A DNA stretch of 64,000 bases from an uncultured Pelagibacteraceae bacterium (lineage in GTDB: Bacteria; Pseudomonadota; Alphaproteobacteria; Pelagibacterales; Pelagibacteraceae). The position numbers were made by a program, and so were the translations under genes. The stretch's first letter is position 1; each line of letters starts with the position of its first letter. This document shows positions 27,598-36,576 of the stretch, piece by piece. The stretch lies in NCBI GenBank assembly GCA_902517615.1, contig CABYCY010000003.1, forward strand, positions 1-64,000. The letters run 5' to 3'. The notes below the pieces were generated by a model that was given only the letters and a program-made list of their open reading frames with translations, was not told the DNA's origin and ran no database searches.

Positions 27598-28068
27598 TTA
27601 TCTAAAAGGATAAATCCAAGATTTGTAATCTTTTATGAGTATATGAGCTTTTTCAATTTGTTCAGGGGTCATTTTCTTAATAACTTCTTCCTGAGAAATT
27701 GCGGCATCAGGGTCTCCACCTATAGCAGACAAGCCATACCACATGTAAGCTCGAACAAGATCAGGAGCAGGAAGTCCCCTTCCAATTTCATAGTACCATC
27801 CAACTCCAGATTGAGCACCAGGATGACCTTTCATGGAAGATCTAAGATACCACTCAAAAGCTCTAACATCATCTCTTTCAACTCCAAGACCCATGGCATA
27901 CATAATTCCAATAAGCTCTTCTGCATCGGCATTACCAGATCTAGCTGCTGGCATAAGTTCTTCCATGGCTTCTTTAAATTTTCCTTTTTCCATCAAATCT
28001 CGAGCATTTTCTATTTCAGCAAAAACAATAGAAGGGATAAAAAAAATTATAAAAATATACTTAATCAT
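27598..28068 (-). CDS. Secreted Sel1-repeat protein
   Basis: A 156-residue protein with a signal peptide (MIKYIFIIFFIPSIVFAE) and three Sel1-like helical repeats: ADAEELIGIMYAMGLGVERD, AFEWYLRSSMKGHPGAQSGVGWYYEIGRG and AYMWYGLSAIGGDPDA. Sel1 repeats bind proteins; the role here is unknown. It is back-to-back with the di-haem peroxidase gene, its ATG ending exactly where that gene's signal-peptide frame begins. Confidence 0.85.
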   Translation of the reverse strand: MIKYIFIIFFIPSIVFAEIENARDLMEKGKFKEAMEELMPAARSGNADAEELIGIMYAMGLGVERDDVRAFEWYLRSSMKGHPGAQSGVGWYYEIGRGLPAPDLVRAYMWYGLSAIGGDPDAAISQEEVIKKMTPEQIEKAHILIKDYKSWIYPFR

Positions 28069-29406
28069 TTAAAAATTATTTTATTTATAGTTCCATTTTT
28101 AATTTCAGTAAATAAAACATACGCAACAGAATTACCAAAAGCATTAAAGAGTGATGATTTCCATGAAGTTGATATGGAAAAAGTTAAAATCGGTAGACTT
28201 TTGTTTCATGATAAAATTTTATCTGCAAATCGAAATATTGCTTGCGCAACATGTCATAGCCATGATTTAGGTGGCTCAGATGGACTTTCATTAGGTATTG
28301 GTGAAGGAGGTCAAGGAATAGGGCTAGAAAGAACCGCAGGTAAGGGAGATGATAAAATAAAAAAACGAATACCAAGAAATGCTCTAGCCTTATGGAATTT
28401 AGGATTTAAAGACATAACTACTTTGTTACATGATGGTAGAGTAACTAAATCAAATATATTTGGTAATGGTTTTAATACACCTGCTCAAGAAGCGCTTCCT
28501 AAAGGACTGGATAATATAGTTGCAGTTCAAGCTTTATTTCCAATGACTAGACAATTTGAGATGGCAGGAAATCCAGGTGAAAATGAAATTATAGGTTTAG
28601 TCTCAAAAGTTGGAAAAGATAGTATGAGAATCGATAGAGTTTGGCCTGTAATCACGCACAGAATTAGAGGTGTTCCTGAGTATGTTGAGTTATTTAAAAA
28701 TGCTTTTGATAATGTGGATAGTGCTTTAGATATTAACATTACACATATAGTAAACTCGATTGCAGCGTTTGAAATTCATGAATGGACATCATTTGACTCT
28801 CCTTTCGATGAATATTTGAATGGTGATAAACAAGCATTAACCTTAGATCAAATAAAAGGAATGAATTTATTTTATGGAAAAGCAAATTGTAGTTCTTGTC
28901 ATTCCGGATCTTTATTGTCAGATCAAAAGTTTCATTCAGTAGGAATTCCACAGTTTGGACCTGGAAGAACTAGACCATTTGACCCTTATGCACGTGATGT
29001 AGGGCGTATGGTTGAAACAGATAATATTAATGACATGTATAAATTTAAAACTCCAGCATTAAGAAATGTATCTTTAACAGCACCTTATGGTCATAACGGT
29101 GCCTACCCAACACTTAAAGGAATAGTAAAGCATCATTTAAATCCAATTAAAATGAATAAAAATTGGAAGCCGGCATATGCAAATTTACCAAATGCTCCTT
29201 GGTTGGAACAGATCGATTTTGTAACTTTTTCAGATAAAAGAGAACAGGATAGAATATTATCAAGTATAAATATTCAGCCCATAGATTTAAGCGAGGAAGA
29301 AGTGGACCAATTAGTTTTATTTCTAGAATCTTTAACTGGCCGAAGTGGAAATCAAAGACCACTTGGCAAACCAAATAAAGTTCCAAGTGGATTAACAATT
29401 GATTAA
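28069..29406 (+). CDS. Di-haem cytochrome c peroxidase/MauG-family protein, start codon unclear
   Basis: A periplasmic c-type cytochrome of the CCP/MauG family. Two haem sites are visible, CATCH at about residues 59-63 and CSSCH at 274-278, plus the family's TPALRNVSLTAPYGHNGAYPTL. The frame encodes a convincing signal peptide (KIILFIVPFLISVNKTYA), but no ATG, GTG or TTG lies before it until the frame is deep in antisense of the Sel1 gene. The codon at the expected start (28069) is TTA, and ATT 28075 is the nearest rare-start candidate. The first in-frame ATG (28174) would remove the signal and so is unlikely. It may reduce H2O2 or oxidise a small molecule. Confidence 0.8.
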   Translation, partial: LKIILFIVPFLISVNKTYATELPKALKSDDFHEVDMEKVKIGRLLFHDKILSANRNIACATCHSHDLGGSDGLSLGIGEGGQGIGLERTAGKGDDKIKKRIPRNALALWNLGFKDITTLLHDGRVTKSNIFGNGFNTPAQEALPKGLDNIVAVQALFPMTRQFEMAGNPGENEIIGLVSKVGKDSMRIDRVWPVITHRIRGVPEYVELFKNAFDNVDSALDINITHIVNSIAAFEIHEWTSFDSPFDEYLNGDKQALTLDQIKGMNLFYGKANCSSCHSGSLLSDQKFHSVGIPQFGPGRTRPFDPYARDVGRMVETDNINDMYKFKTPALRNVSLTAPYGHNGAYPTLKGIVKHHLNPIKMNKNWKPAYANLPNAPWLEQIDFVTFSDKREQDRILSSINIQPIDLSEEEVDQLVLFLESLTGRSGNQRPLGKPNKVPSGLTID

Positions 29407-29435
29407 TTTTATAAATTAAACTGATACAACATATT

Positions 29436-30518
29436 ATGAGAAAAATAAAATATGGAATTATTGGAGCTGGAACAATGGCCCGTGAACATATTTTAAATAT
29501 ATCGTTAATAAATAATGCAGAAGTAGTTGCACTTTCAGATCCAAATGAAGATTCATTAAATCTAAGTAAAGAAATTTTAAAAAAAAATATATCTTGTTTT
29601 AAAAGTCATTTAGAAATGATTGAGGAAAATATTGTAGATGTATATTTAATTTCTTCTCCTAATTTTACACATTTAGAAATTTTAAAAGATGTTATTAAAA
29701 CCAAGAAACATATACTTGTTGAAAAACCCTTATGCACTAATACAAAGGATTGTTTAGAAATAAAAAAACTTACAAAAAATTATCCATCAGTTTTCTGGAC
29801 TGCAATGGAATATAGATATATGCCACCTGTTGCAAAATTTATTAATGAAATTCATAATAAGACAATTGGTGACTTGAAAACATTAACTATCAGAGAACAC
29901 AGATTTCCTTTTTTGAAAAAGGTAAATGATTGGAACCGTTTTGAAAAAAATACTGGAGGCACACTTGTTGAAAAATGCTGTCATTTCTTTGATTTAATGC
30001 GCTTAATAATTGGCAGTAAACCAGTTAGTGTTTATGCAAGTGGCGGACAAGATGTTAATCATCTTGATGAGCAGTATAATGGCAAAAAACCAGACATAAT
30101 TGATAATGCGTATGTCATAGTAAATTTTGAAAATGGAGCAAGAAGTTTACTTGAGCTTTGTATGTTTGCAGAAAATTCAGACATGCAAGAGGAGCTTGTT
30201 GCGACAGGAAATAAAGGAAAAATAGAAACTTCAGTTCCATCAAATGAGTCAGGTAAAACTTCATCAAATCTAAGAATTGGAATGAGAGATGGAAAAACAA
30301 CTAATGAGAAGATAGATGTTGATAAAAAAATAATTGAGGCTGGTCATCATCATGGATCTACTTACTATGAACACCTAGCTTTTTTAAAAGCTATTGAAAG
30401 CACTTCAGCTCCTGAGGTTTCATTAGAAGATGGGTTGATTGCAGTTGCAGTAGGAGAGGCTGCAGAAAAATCGATAAAAGAACGTAGATTGATAAACTTA
30501 GAGGAAATAATTAGTTAA
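29436..30518 (+). CDS. Gfo/Idh/MocA-family oxidoreductase
   Basis: A 360-residue sugar/cyclitol dehydrogenase-type protein. The Rossmann motif is GIIGAGTMAREH, the catalytic-region LVEKPLCTN is intact, and GGTLVEKCCHFFDLMRLIIGSKPVSVYASG is the C-terminal domain core. It is 29 bases after the peroxidase on the same strand and could be co-transcribed. Substrate unknown. Confidence 0.86.
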   Translation: MRKIKYGIIGAGTMAREHILNISLINNAEVVALSDPNEDSLNLSKEILKKNISCFKSHLEMIEENIVDVYLISSPNFTHLEILKDVIKTKKHILVEKPLCTNTKDCLEIKKLTKNYPSVFWTAMEYRYMPPVAKFINEIHNKTIGDLKTLTIREHRFPFLKKVNDWNRFEKNTGGTLVEKCCHFFDLMRLIIGSKPVSVYASGGQDVNHLDEQYNGKKPDIIDNAYVIVNFENGARSLLELCMFAENSDMQEELVATGNKGKIETSVPSNESGKTSSNLRIGMRDGKTTNEKIDVDKKIIEAGHHHGSTYYEHLAFLKAIESTSAPEVSLEDGLIAVAVGEAAEKSIKERRLINLEEIIS

Positions 30519-31434
30519 AAAAATCTATAGTTTTTTTAACTATAAAATCACTTACCCTAATATTTGACTCTGTAGTAACACCAGAGATATGTGGTGTTAA
30601 AATACAATTCATATCTGGTTTTATTTTATTATAAAATTCACTTTTTATTGGTTCGTTTTCAAAAACATCAAGAGCAAATCCCGAGACTGTATTTTCATGA
30701 TAAGCTTCAATTAAATCATTTTCATTTATTATGCTTCCTCTAGAAGTATTTATGATAATCGGTTTATTTTTCATTTTAGAAAAAGAAGATTTATTTATAA
30801 TATTTTTTGTTTCTTCTGTTAAAGGAAGGTGAATAGAGATAATATCTGATTTTTCAAATATCTCATTTAAATTTGATAGTTTAGCATCAATTTCTTTATC
30901 ATTTATCTCTTTAATATACGGATCATAGGCTAAAACATTTAAACCGTTTTTTAGACTATACTCTGCAACTTTTTTCCCTATTGTTCCAAAACCTATTATG
31001 CCTAAACACTTTTGATTTATTTCAGAAGACTTTATTGTTGTTCTTGGCCATTCACCTTTTATAGTTCCACCATGAAACATAGGGATCTTTTTTATAAGCG
31101 ATAAAGATGAAGACAAAACATACTCGGCAACAGAATCAGCATTCATACCTGTAGCAGGCTGTACATGGATATTTTCATTTTTGCAATATTCTGTATCGAT
31201 GTTATCTAACCCCACACCCAGCCTTCCAATAAATTTTAAGTTAGATGCATTTTTCAATATATCTGAATTTACCTGAGTTTTATTTCTTACAATTAACACA
31301 TCATAGTCTTTAATTATTTTTTCTATTTCTATTTTATTTTCACATAACTTTTCATCGTATTTAACATCAAATTTTTTATTTAAATTTTCTAAACTATTTT
31401 GATTGATAAACTCTGTAATTAAAATTTTAGTCAT
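30511..31434 (-). CDS. D-isomer-specific 2-hydroxyacid dehydrogenase
   Basis: A 307-residue NAD-dependent enzyme. The nucleotide motif is IIGFGTIGKKVAEYS, catalytic Arg is in INTSRGSIINENDL, Glu in DVFENEPIK and His in LTPHISGVT. There is no ACT domain. It is last in a four-gene minus-strand run (PanE-like, 2OG oxygenase, PhyH, this gene). It may reduce or oxidise a 2-hydroxy acid produced by that run. Confidence 0.86.
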   Translation of the reverse strand: MTKILITEFINQNSLENLNKKFDVKYDEKLCENKIEIEKIIKDYDVLIVRNKTQVNSDILKNASNLKFIGRLGVGLDNIDTEYCKNENIHVQPATGMNADSVAEYVLSSSLSLIKKIPMFHGGTIKGEWPRTTIKSSEINQKCLGIIGFGTIGKKVAEYSLKNGLNVLAYDPYIKEINDKEIDAKLSNLNEIFEKSDIISIHLPLTEETKNIINKSSFSKMKNKPIIINTSRGSIINENDLIEAYHENTVSGFALDVFENEPIKSEFYNKIKPDMNCILTPHISGVTTESNIRVSDFIVKKTIDFFN

Positions 31435-31448
31435 TAATTTTTTAAATA

Positions 31449-32432
31449 TTAAACTAAATTAGACAAGTCTCTTTTATTATTCTTATACGTTGGTAGTGGA
31501 TATTTAAAGGCATATTTTCTAGGAATACATTTTTCTTTTGCCTTTTCCCATAGAGATAACCATTGTTTAAAATTTTGTACTTTAAGATTTTTTTTATTTC
31601 TACTTCTAACATAAAAGTTGGGCAGCGGCTCTCTTCCTGACGGTTGACCAGCAACATTATATCTTAGATCTGCACTTATTCTAAAATCGTTAGATCGATT
31701 TGGTAAAGAACAGTGGATTGAATATTTATGCAGCAATATTACATCACCAACGTTTGCCTCCAAGTAAATGTGATCCATATCGTCAAGTAATTTACTATTT
31801 TTTAACTCTACTTGTCCTCTGTATCCTGGCACATGATTTAACAATCCCATTTTGTTAATTTTTTTTACAGTGATCATGCATCCATTTTTTTTGGTAGTTT
31901 TAGTAAAAGGAATCCAAACAGTAACCATATCAGTTAATTTTTGACCTTTTGAATTTAATACCGCTGCATCTTGATGCCATGGAGTTCTGCCGCTTAAACC
32001 ATCATGAATTGATCCTTTTGGTAATTTTTTTTCAGGTTGTTTTATTCTAGTATTTTGAACAGGGTTAGACATTATTTCTTTTCCTAAAATTTTTTCAACA
32101 ACGTCTAAAATTTTTTTATTAGTAATTAAATTCCATAATGATTGAGTAGCAAAATAATCACTATCTTTTTTTACGTGGTCTCTTGGTAATCTTGTATTAA
32201 AATACTGATCCAGATCATAAATATTAAGTTTTGAAATAAAAGAATATTTTTTTCTAAAGTCTAAGTTTAAAGCTTTTTTAACATCTCTTTTTTTTGCATA
32301 TTTTTGAATAAGACAGTCCATGACAAAATCCATATCATTAAGAACAGGCTTTAGGTCTCTTCTAAAGTTAAGTACATTTTTAATTATTAAGTATCCATTC
32401 TCGAATAATTTTTTTTGAAGATTATTTGTCAT
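31449..32432 (-). CDS. Phytanoyl-CoA dioxygenase-family Fe(II)/2OG oxygenase
   Basis: A 327-residue PhyH-family enzyme. Iron ligands H153-x-D155 (PWHQDAAVL) and H240 (YSIHCSLPN) are present, with the MVTVWIPFTKTTKKNGCM sheet and a SADLRYN arginine. It is longer than the PhyH at 19.5 kb, with an N-terminal helical extension. The ends lie within 14-31 bases of its operon partners. The substrate is unknown; PhyH relatives act on alkyl-CoAs, phosphonates, amino acids and alkaloids. Confidence 0.86.
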   Translation of the reverse strand: MTNNLQKKLFENGYLIIKNVLNFRRDLKPVLNDMDFVMDCLIQKYAKKRDVKKALNLDFRKKYSFISKLNIYDLDQYFNTRLPRDHVKKDSDYFATQSLWNLITNKKILDVVEKILGKEIMSNPVQNTRIKQPEKKLPKGSIHDGLSGRTPWHQDAAVLNSKGQKLTDMVTVWIPFTKTTKKNGCMITVKKINKMGLLNHVPGYRGQVELKNSKLLDDMDHIYLEANVGDVILLHKYSIHCSLPNRSNDFRISADLRYNVAGQPSGREPLPNFYVRSRNKKNLKVQNFKQWLSLWEKAKEKCIPRKYAFKYPLPTYKNNKRDLSNLV

Positions 32433-32463
32433 TATTTAAATTTAGTTTAACATGAAGACAATT

Positions 32464-33333
32464 TCAATACTTCGGTGCTGTAGTTAAATAGTTTGCGTCA
32501 TGAAATGATGTTAACATTCTTTTTTTAGTGCTAATTATATGGGGATAATATGAGATACCTTTGTAATTCCATACAACTGGTTTATTTAAAGCGTAACTAC
32601 CATAAATAAAAAAACGTTTAGGACAATTTCTTTCTACAAACCGTTTAACTCCATGATAGGAATTTGGAGTAGATTGAAAAAAAACAACAGTTCCTTTTTT
32701 AGGAGTAAAAGATTTAACTATCTCCAGCTCACTTATTTTTGGGAATCTTCTAAAACTTTTTCTTAGATTTTTTTTTGCTTTTTTTCTATAGATAGTAAGC
32801 GAGCCACCATTTCTTTTTGGTATATCGGTTAAATAAATTAAGAAATTGTACAATCTTGTTATATCATCTCTATGGGGTCTTAATCTATATCCTCCTTTTG
32901 ATACTGAAAAGTCAATATCTAAATTTACTTTTGGGTTAGTATAATTATTACCTAGTATTTTTTTTAATTCATTAGAATTTAATTTTTTTTTAATAGTAAA
33001 CTTTTTAGGATTAAAAGATTTAGGTTTATATAAATTTATCCATGATCCATTTTTAAAATTTTTTATAAAAAGACTTTCAATTTTTTTATAAACAGACTTG
33101 CTATTAAATAGTTTAAAAATCTTCGCAGAATTTAGTGAATTTTTGATATATAAATTAAAATTTTTTGAGCCTTTGTTAATCCTGCTTCTACCTCCCATAA
33201 TCATATCATCAAATGATTTAGAGTTACTAATTTCTTTAATTAATAAATTACAAATATTTTTAGAAACAACGTTATTTCCAACTAAAACAGGAAAGTTACT
33301 TTTAATCTTTTTTAATTTATTTGTACTTAGCAT
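32464..33333 (-). CDS. 2OG-Fe(II) oxygenase, prolyl-hydroxylase-like
   Basis: A 289-residue protein with the double-stranded beta-helix ligand set H154-R-D156 (RLRPHRDDITRLYNFLIYLTD) and H227 (NSYHGVKRF), followed by a KRFFIYGSY strand. NGGSLTIYRKK is typical of the P4H-like 2OG-Fe(II) superfamily. It abuts the PanE-like gene, so the two are coupled. The mixture of two different oxygenase families in one operon is notable. Substrate unknown. Confidence 0.8.
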   Translation of the reverse strand: MLSTNKLKKIKSNFPVLVGNNVVSKNICNLLIKEISNSKSFDDMIMGGRSRINKGSKNFNLYIKNSLNSAKIFKLFNSKSVYKKIESLFIKNFKNGSWINLYKPKSFNPKKFTIKKKLNSNELKKILGNNYTNPKVNLDIDFSVSKGGYRLRPHRDDITRLYNFLIYLTDIPKRNGGSLTIYRKKAKKNLRKSFRRFPKISELEIVKSFTPKKGTVVFFQSTPNSYHGVKRFVERNCPKRFFIYGSYALNKPVVWNYKGISYYPHIISTKKRMLTSFHDANYLTTAPKY

Positions 33334-34278
33334 TTAGCTGTACATACCTTCTTTCACTTTAATCATTTTATACATAAGATCATTTAAAGGTGTCTTAATT
33401 CCATGTTTTTTACCTATTTTTGATACTGCGCCACTAATAAAGTCAATTTCAGTTTTTCTCTTATATTGAACATCAAAAGCCATTGATGATTTGTTAGTTT
33501 GCATTGAATCTACAATTTTATTAAACATAAATAAGCACTCATCTTCAGAAACATTTACACCATCAGCAAGTGCAACCTCTCTGGTTTCTAAAATAATTTC
33601 TTTACCCAGTCCTCTAGAAACTTCGTTAGCTTTATTGTTTACATATAGGTCAGTATGATGAAGATCAAAAATTGCTGATAATGGTCCAATTGCAGTTAAA
33701 GCAAAAAGTTTCATCCATTTTCTTTTCTTCACATCTTCTGCTGCAATCATTTCAAGATTATGAGCAGTAAAAGTATTTGCTATTTCTTTAATTCGATCTG
33801 TAATACCTCCTTCGTATTCACCAATCCAGGATGGTAATGAACCATGATTCATTATATGTCCAGGCCCTAATATATTTGAAGCTTGAGTTGTAGTTCCTCC
33901 AATTACTTTTTCATTACCAACAATACCTTGAATAATTGCTTCATGACCAATGCCATTTTGAAAAGACATGAATACCGTTTTATCTCCGATTATATTTTTA
34001 ATACTATTTAATGCTGGCTCTAAGGCAGTGGCTTTACACATTACAATTACTGCATCTACTTTGTCTAACGATGATGGATCTGAAGTGGCTTTAACTTTAA
34101 TTATTCTATCTCCACCATGCCCATCCATTTTCAAACCATCTTTATTAATTGCATCTACATGTTCTTTCCAAACATCAATTAAAATTACATTTAAACCTTT
34201 TTCAGCAAGCAAACCGCCAAATAAACAACCCATCGCTCCTGCACCAAGCACTGCTACTTTCAAATCTTTATTAATCAT
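33334..34278 (-). CDS. Ketopantoate reductase-like (PanE/ApbA family)
   Basis: A 314-residue NADP-dependent reductase. The N-terminal motif is VLGAGAMGCLFGGLLAEKG. The family's VIVMCKATALEPALNSI, SFQNGIGHEAIIQ and C-terminal GVNVSEDECLFMF regions and a KRKTEIDFISGAVSK substrate-site stretch are present. Housekeeping PanE makes pantoate, but here it heads an operon with two oxygenases and a hydroxyacid dehydrogenase, so it is more likely a catabolic 2-oxo-acid reductase. Confidence 0.85.
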   Translation of the reverse strand: MINKDLKVAVLGAGAMGCLFGGLLAEKGLNVILIDVWKEHVDAINKDGLKMDGHGGDRIIKVKATSDPSSLDKVDAVIVMCKATALEPALNSIKNIIGDKTVFMSFQNGIGHEAIIQGIVGNEKVIGGTTTQASNILGPGHIMNHGSLPSWIGEYEGGITDRIKEIANTFTAHNLEMIAAEDVKKRKWMKLFALTAIGPLSAIFDLHHTDLYVNNKANEVSRGLGKEIILETREVALADGVNVSEDECLFMFNKIVDSMQTNKSSMAFDVQYKRKTEIDFISGAVSKIGKKHGIKTPLNDLMYKMIKVKEGMYS

Positions 34279-34366
34279 CGTTACCTTTATTCAAATTATT
34301 TATGTATAGAAATTATATATATTATCTATAGACATTATGCAAAATAAATTATAGCTTAATCACAAC

Positions 34367-35344
34367 ATGCAATTAAAAATAGAAAAAGGAACTTTTAAGG
34401 AATATTCATTAGAAAATATTTCAGATGCCCTAAGAAAAGGATTATCTGAAAATTTCAAAACTGTTGAAGCTAAAATAGTAGATTGCCCTAATCTTAGAGA
34501 TTGGGATTGTCCCGCAGAAGGAATAAGCGGAAATCAAAAAATTATAGATGTTGGTGGAGAACCTTATATGCATGATCCAAAATTTATTGGTGCAGAGTTT
34601 GACTATCAAGAAATATCTAAAATGATAGATTCTGAAAAATCTTATGCCTTAGGAGCTGGATCAGGCGCAATGACTTGTTTAGACGGTCACTGTGGAGAAT
34701 TAGTAATTAATGAAAATTTGATTACTGACGAGTCTAGATCAATAATAGCAAGAGTAAGTCCTGATAAGAAGTGCATTGTTGAAAAATATACAGCAAAAAA
34801 GCATGGAGGACTTGGAAACATTTATTATACCGATGGTAAACAAGGTAAAGTAATTAAAATAAAAATTAAAGGGAGAATTGGAAAACAAGGTTCTCTACCA
34901 CAAGCGATGAGATTCTCTTTATCAAAAAATTTAAAAATTAATGATAATCAGCATATGTCTCTAGCAGGTGTATTTAGGATCCTAAATGGAAAGATAAGAT
35001 CGCACGTGCAACCTGATTATAAAGATATAAAAAATGAGTACTATGATCCAAAACAGATGAAATGTATAAAAGATTTTCTTCAATTTTATGAACCTGTTGG
35101 ACCAAAGTTGCAATGCTATACAGTTCTTTGGACTGGAGATCCAACTGGTGGAAATTTAAATTTGAGAGAGTCTGGTGAACATACACACTTTCATTCTTAT
35201 GAGCATGATAGGGATGCTGGTCACTATCATTTTGATGTAACACCTGATGAAATAGAATACGAAGGATATTTTAATACTGCAACTGAGGTACATAGAGTAA
35301 ACAACATTTATAAAGAACTATTAAGCAAAAATACTATTGAATAG
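34367..35344 (+). CDS. DUF1907 protein (C11orf54/PTD012-like)
   Basis: A 325-residue protein with the DUF1907 signatures GAGSGAMTCLDGHCGELVIN (residues ~97-115) and a C-terminal His cluster H272, H274, H276, H280, H286, H288. In the human relative PTD012, histidines in this region bind zinc. The biological role of the family is not established, though ester hydrolase activity has been reported for the human protein. The gene is divergent from the PanE-like operon and precedes a MarR-like gene by 28 bases. Confidence 0.8.
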   Translation: MQLKIEKGTFKEYSLENISDALRKGLSENFKTVEAKIVDCPNLRDWDCPAEGISGNQKIIDVGGEPYMHDPKFIGAEFDYQEISKMIDSEKSYALGAGSGAMTCLDGHCGELVINENLITDESRSIIARVSPDKKCIVEKYTAKKHGGLGNIYYTDGKQGKVIKIKIKGRIGKQGSLPQAMRFSLSKNLKINDNQHMSLAGVFRILNGKIRSHVQPDYKDIKNEYYDPKQMKCIKDFLQFYEPVGPKLQCYTVLWTGDPTGGNLNLRESGEHTHFHSYEHDRDAGHYHFDVTPDEIEYEGYFNTATEVHRVNNIYKELLSKNTIE

Positions 35345-35372
35345 GAAACTCAATGAGTTTAAATTTATTTAA

Positions 35373-35786
35373 ATGAAAAGACAGTTCAAGTATCCCAAGC
35401 ACTTTGAAGAACAAAAAAAAATACCAAAACTAACTCAAAAAAGAATTCAATTAGCAGAAATATCACTTGGAGATTTTGAAGGAAGATTAGCCAATGAATT
35501 ACTCAATTGGTTTTCTTTAACACCACAACATTGGATAATGCTGCATATGGTTATGCTTGCTTATTATAAAAATAAATCAATTACGAAAAACCAATTACTT
35601 AAAGTAATTGAGAAATCATATTTAACTTCAAACGTTTATATAGATACAGCAATTAAAAAAGGATATTTTAGAATAATTAGGAATGAGAAAGATAAAAGGT
35701 CTATTTTTATTTTACCGTCAGTTATTACGATAAAAACATTTGAAGGGTTTATTGACAGGAGAGATATTCTTTACAAAGGTATTTAA
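35373..35786 (+). CDS. MarR-like winged-helix protein
   Basis: A 137-residue protein with a predicted winged helix-turn-helix in the second half: SITKNQLLKVIEKSYLTSNVYIDTAIKKGYF as the recognition region and IRNEKDKRSIFILPS as the wing with the D-x-R motif of MarR proteins. The N-terminal basic stretch is less conserved. Position next to the DUF1907 gene and divergent/convergent catabolic operons makes it a candidate local regulator. It is the only plausible one within the catabolic region. Confidence 0.65.
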   Translation: MKRQFKYPKHFEEQKKIPKLTQKRIQLAEISLGDFEGRLANELLNWFSLTPQHWIMLHMVMLAYYKNKSITKNQLLKVIEKSYLTSNVYIDTAIKKGYFRIIRNEKDKRSIFILPSVITIKTFEGFIDRRDILYKGI

Positions 35787-36574
35787 TAAGTACCAGTTTC
35801 TTCTTTCTTTACAGAGCCTTTCATTTTATCTACTACAGATTTTGCACCAGCACTTAAAGCCCTTAAATCAGAAGCAATAGTTACAAAATTAAAACCTTTT
35901 TCTATCATCTTTGTTGCATATTCTGGAGTTCCATTATGAATACCTGCAAAAATATTATTTTTTTTAGCATGCTCTAAAATCCTTAAAATTTCAGAGTAAG
36001 CTTTTGTATTTTCTGGTCGATCAAATCCTGGTTTTTCTCCAATTGCTAAACTTAAATCAGCTGGACCAATATAAATACCATCAACACCAGGTGTAGACAT
36101 AATTTCATCTAGCTTGCCTAGTGACTCTTCAGTTTCAATCATAGCTAATTTAAGAATTTCATCATTAGCATGTTCTGCATAATCAGAACCTCCATAAATT
36201 AAACCTCTTATTGGGCCAAAACTTCTATAACCATTAGGTGGATACATACATGCCTGAACAAATTTTTCAGCTTCCTCTTTATTACTAACCATTGGACAAA
36301 CTACACCGTAACAACCTGCGTCTAAAATCTTCATTATTTGCCCTGGTTCATTCCAATTTACTCTAGCTAAAGGGGTTACATCAGTTGTAGAAATAGTTTG
36401 GAGCATTGGAAGTGCGTTACTATAATCTATTAAACCATGTTGCATATCGATTGTTAATGAGTCCCAACCTTGATGAGCCATAGCTTCAACAGAAGCTGTA
36501 CTTGGTATGGCGCACCAACCATTTATTACAGGTTTCCCTGCTTTCATCATTTCTTTTATTTTATTTTTTCTCAC
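35783..36574 (-). CDS. HpcH/HpaI-family aldolase
   Basis: A 263-residue class II pyruvate aldolase fold that cleaves or forms 4-hydroxy-2-oxo acids. DMQHGLIDYSNALPML, the R-V-N-W strand, CPMVSNKEEAEKFV, YPPNGYRSFGPIRG and MIETEESLGKLDEI...GPADLSLAIG hold the metal and substrate residues. The start is two bases after the aldehyde dehydrogenase, so the aldehyde product could be handed straight to that enzyme. Substrate is inferred only at class level. Confidence 0.9.
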   Translation of the reverse strand: MRKNKIKEMMKAGKPVINGWCAIPSTASVEAMAHQGWDSLTIDMQHGLIDYSNALPMLQTISTTDVTPLARVNWNEPGQIMKILDAGCYGVVCPMVSNKEEAEKFVQACMYPPNGYRSFGPIRGLIYGGSDYAEHANDEILKLAMIETEESLGKLDEIMSTPGVDGIYIGPADLSLAIGEKPGFDRPENTKAYSEILRILEHAKKNNIFAGIHNGTPEYATKMIEKGFNFVTIASDLRALSAGAKSVVDKMKGSVKKEETGTY

Positions 36575-36576
36575 AA

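Noticed and set aside
27643..28068. Long N-terminal extension of the di-haem peroxidase frame
   Set aside because: It is the antisense of the Sel1 gene, has no signal or domain logic, and would bury the signal peptide.
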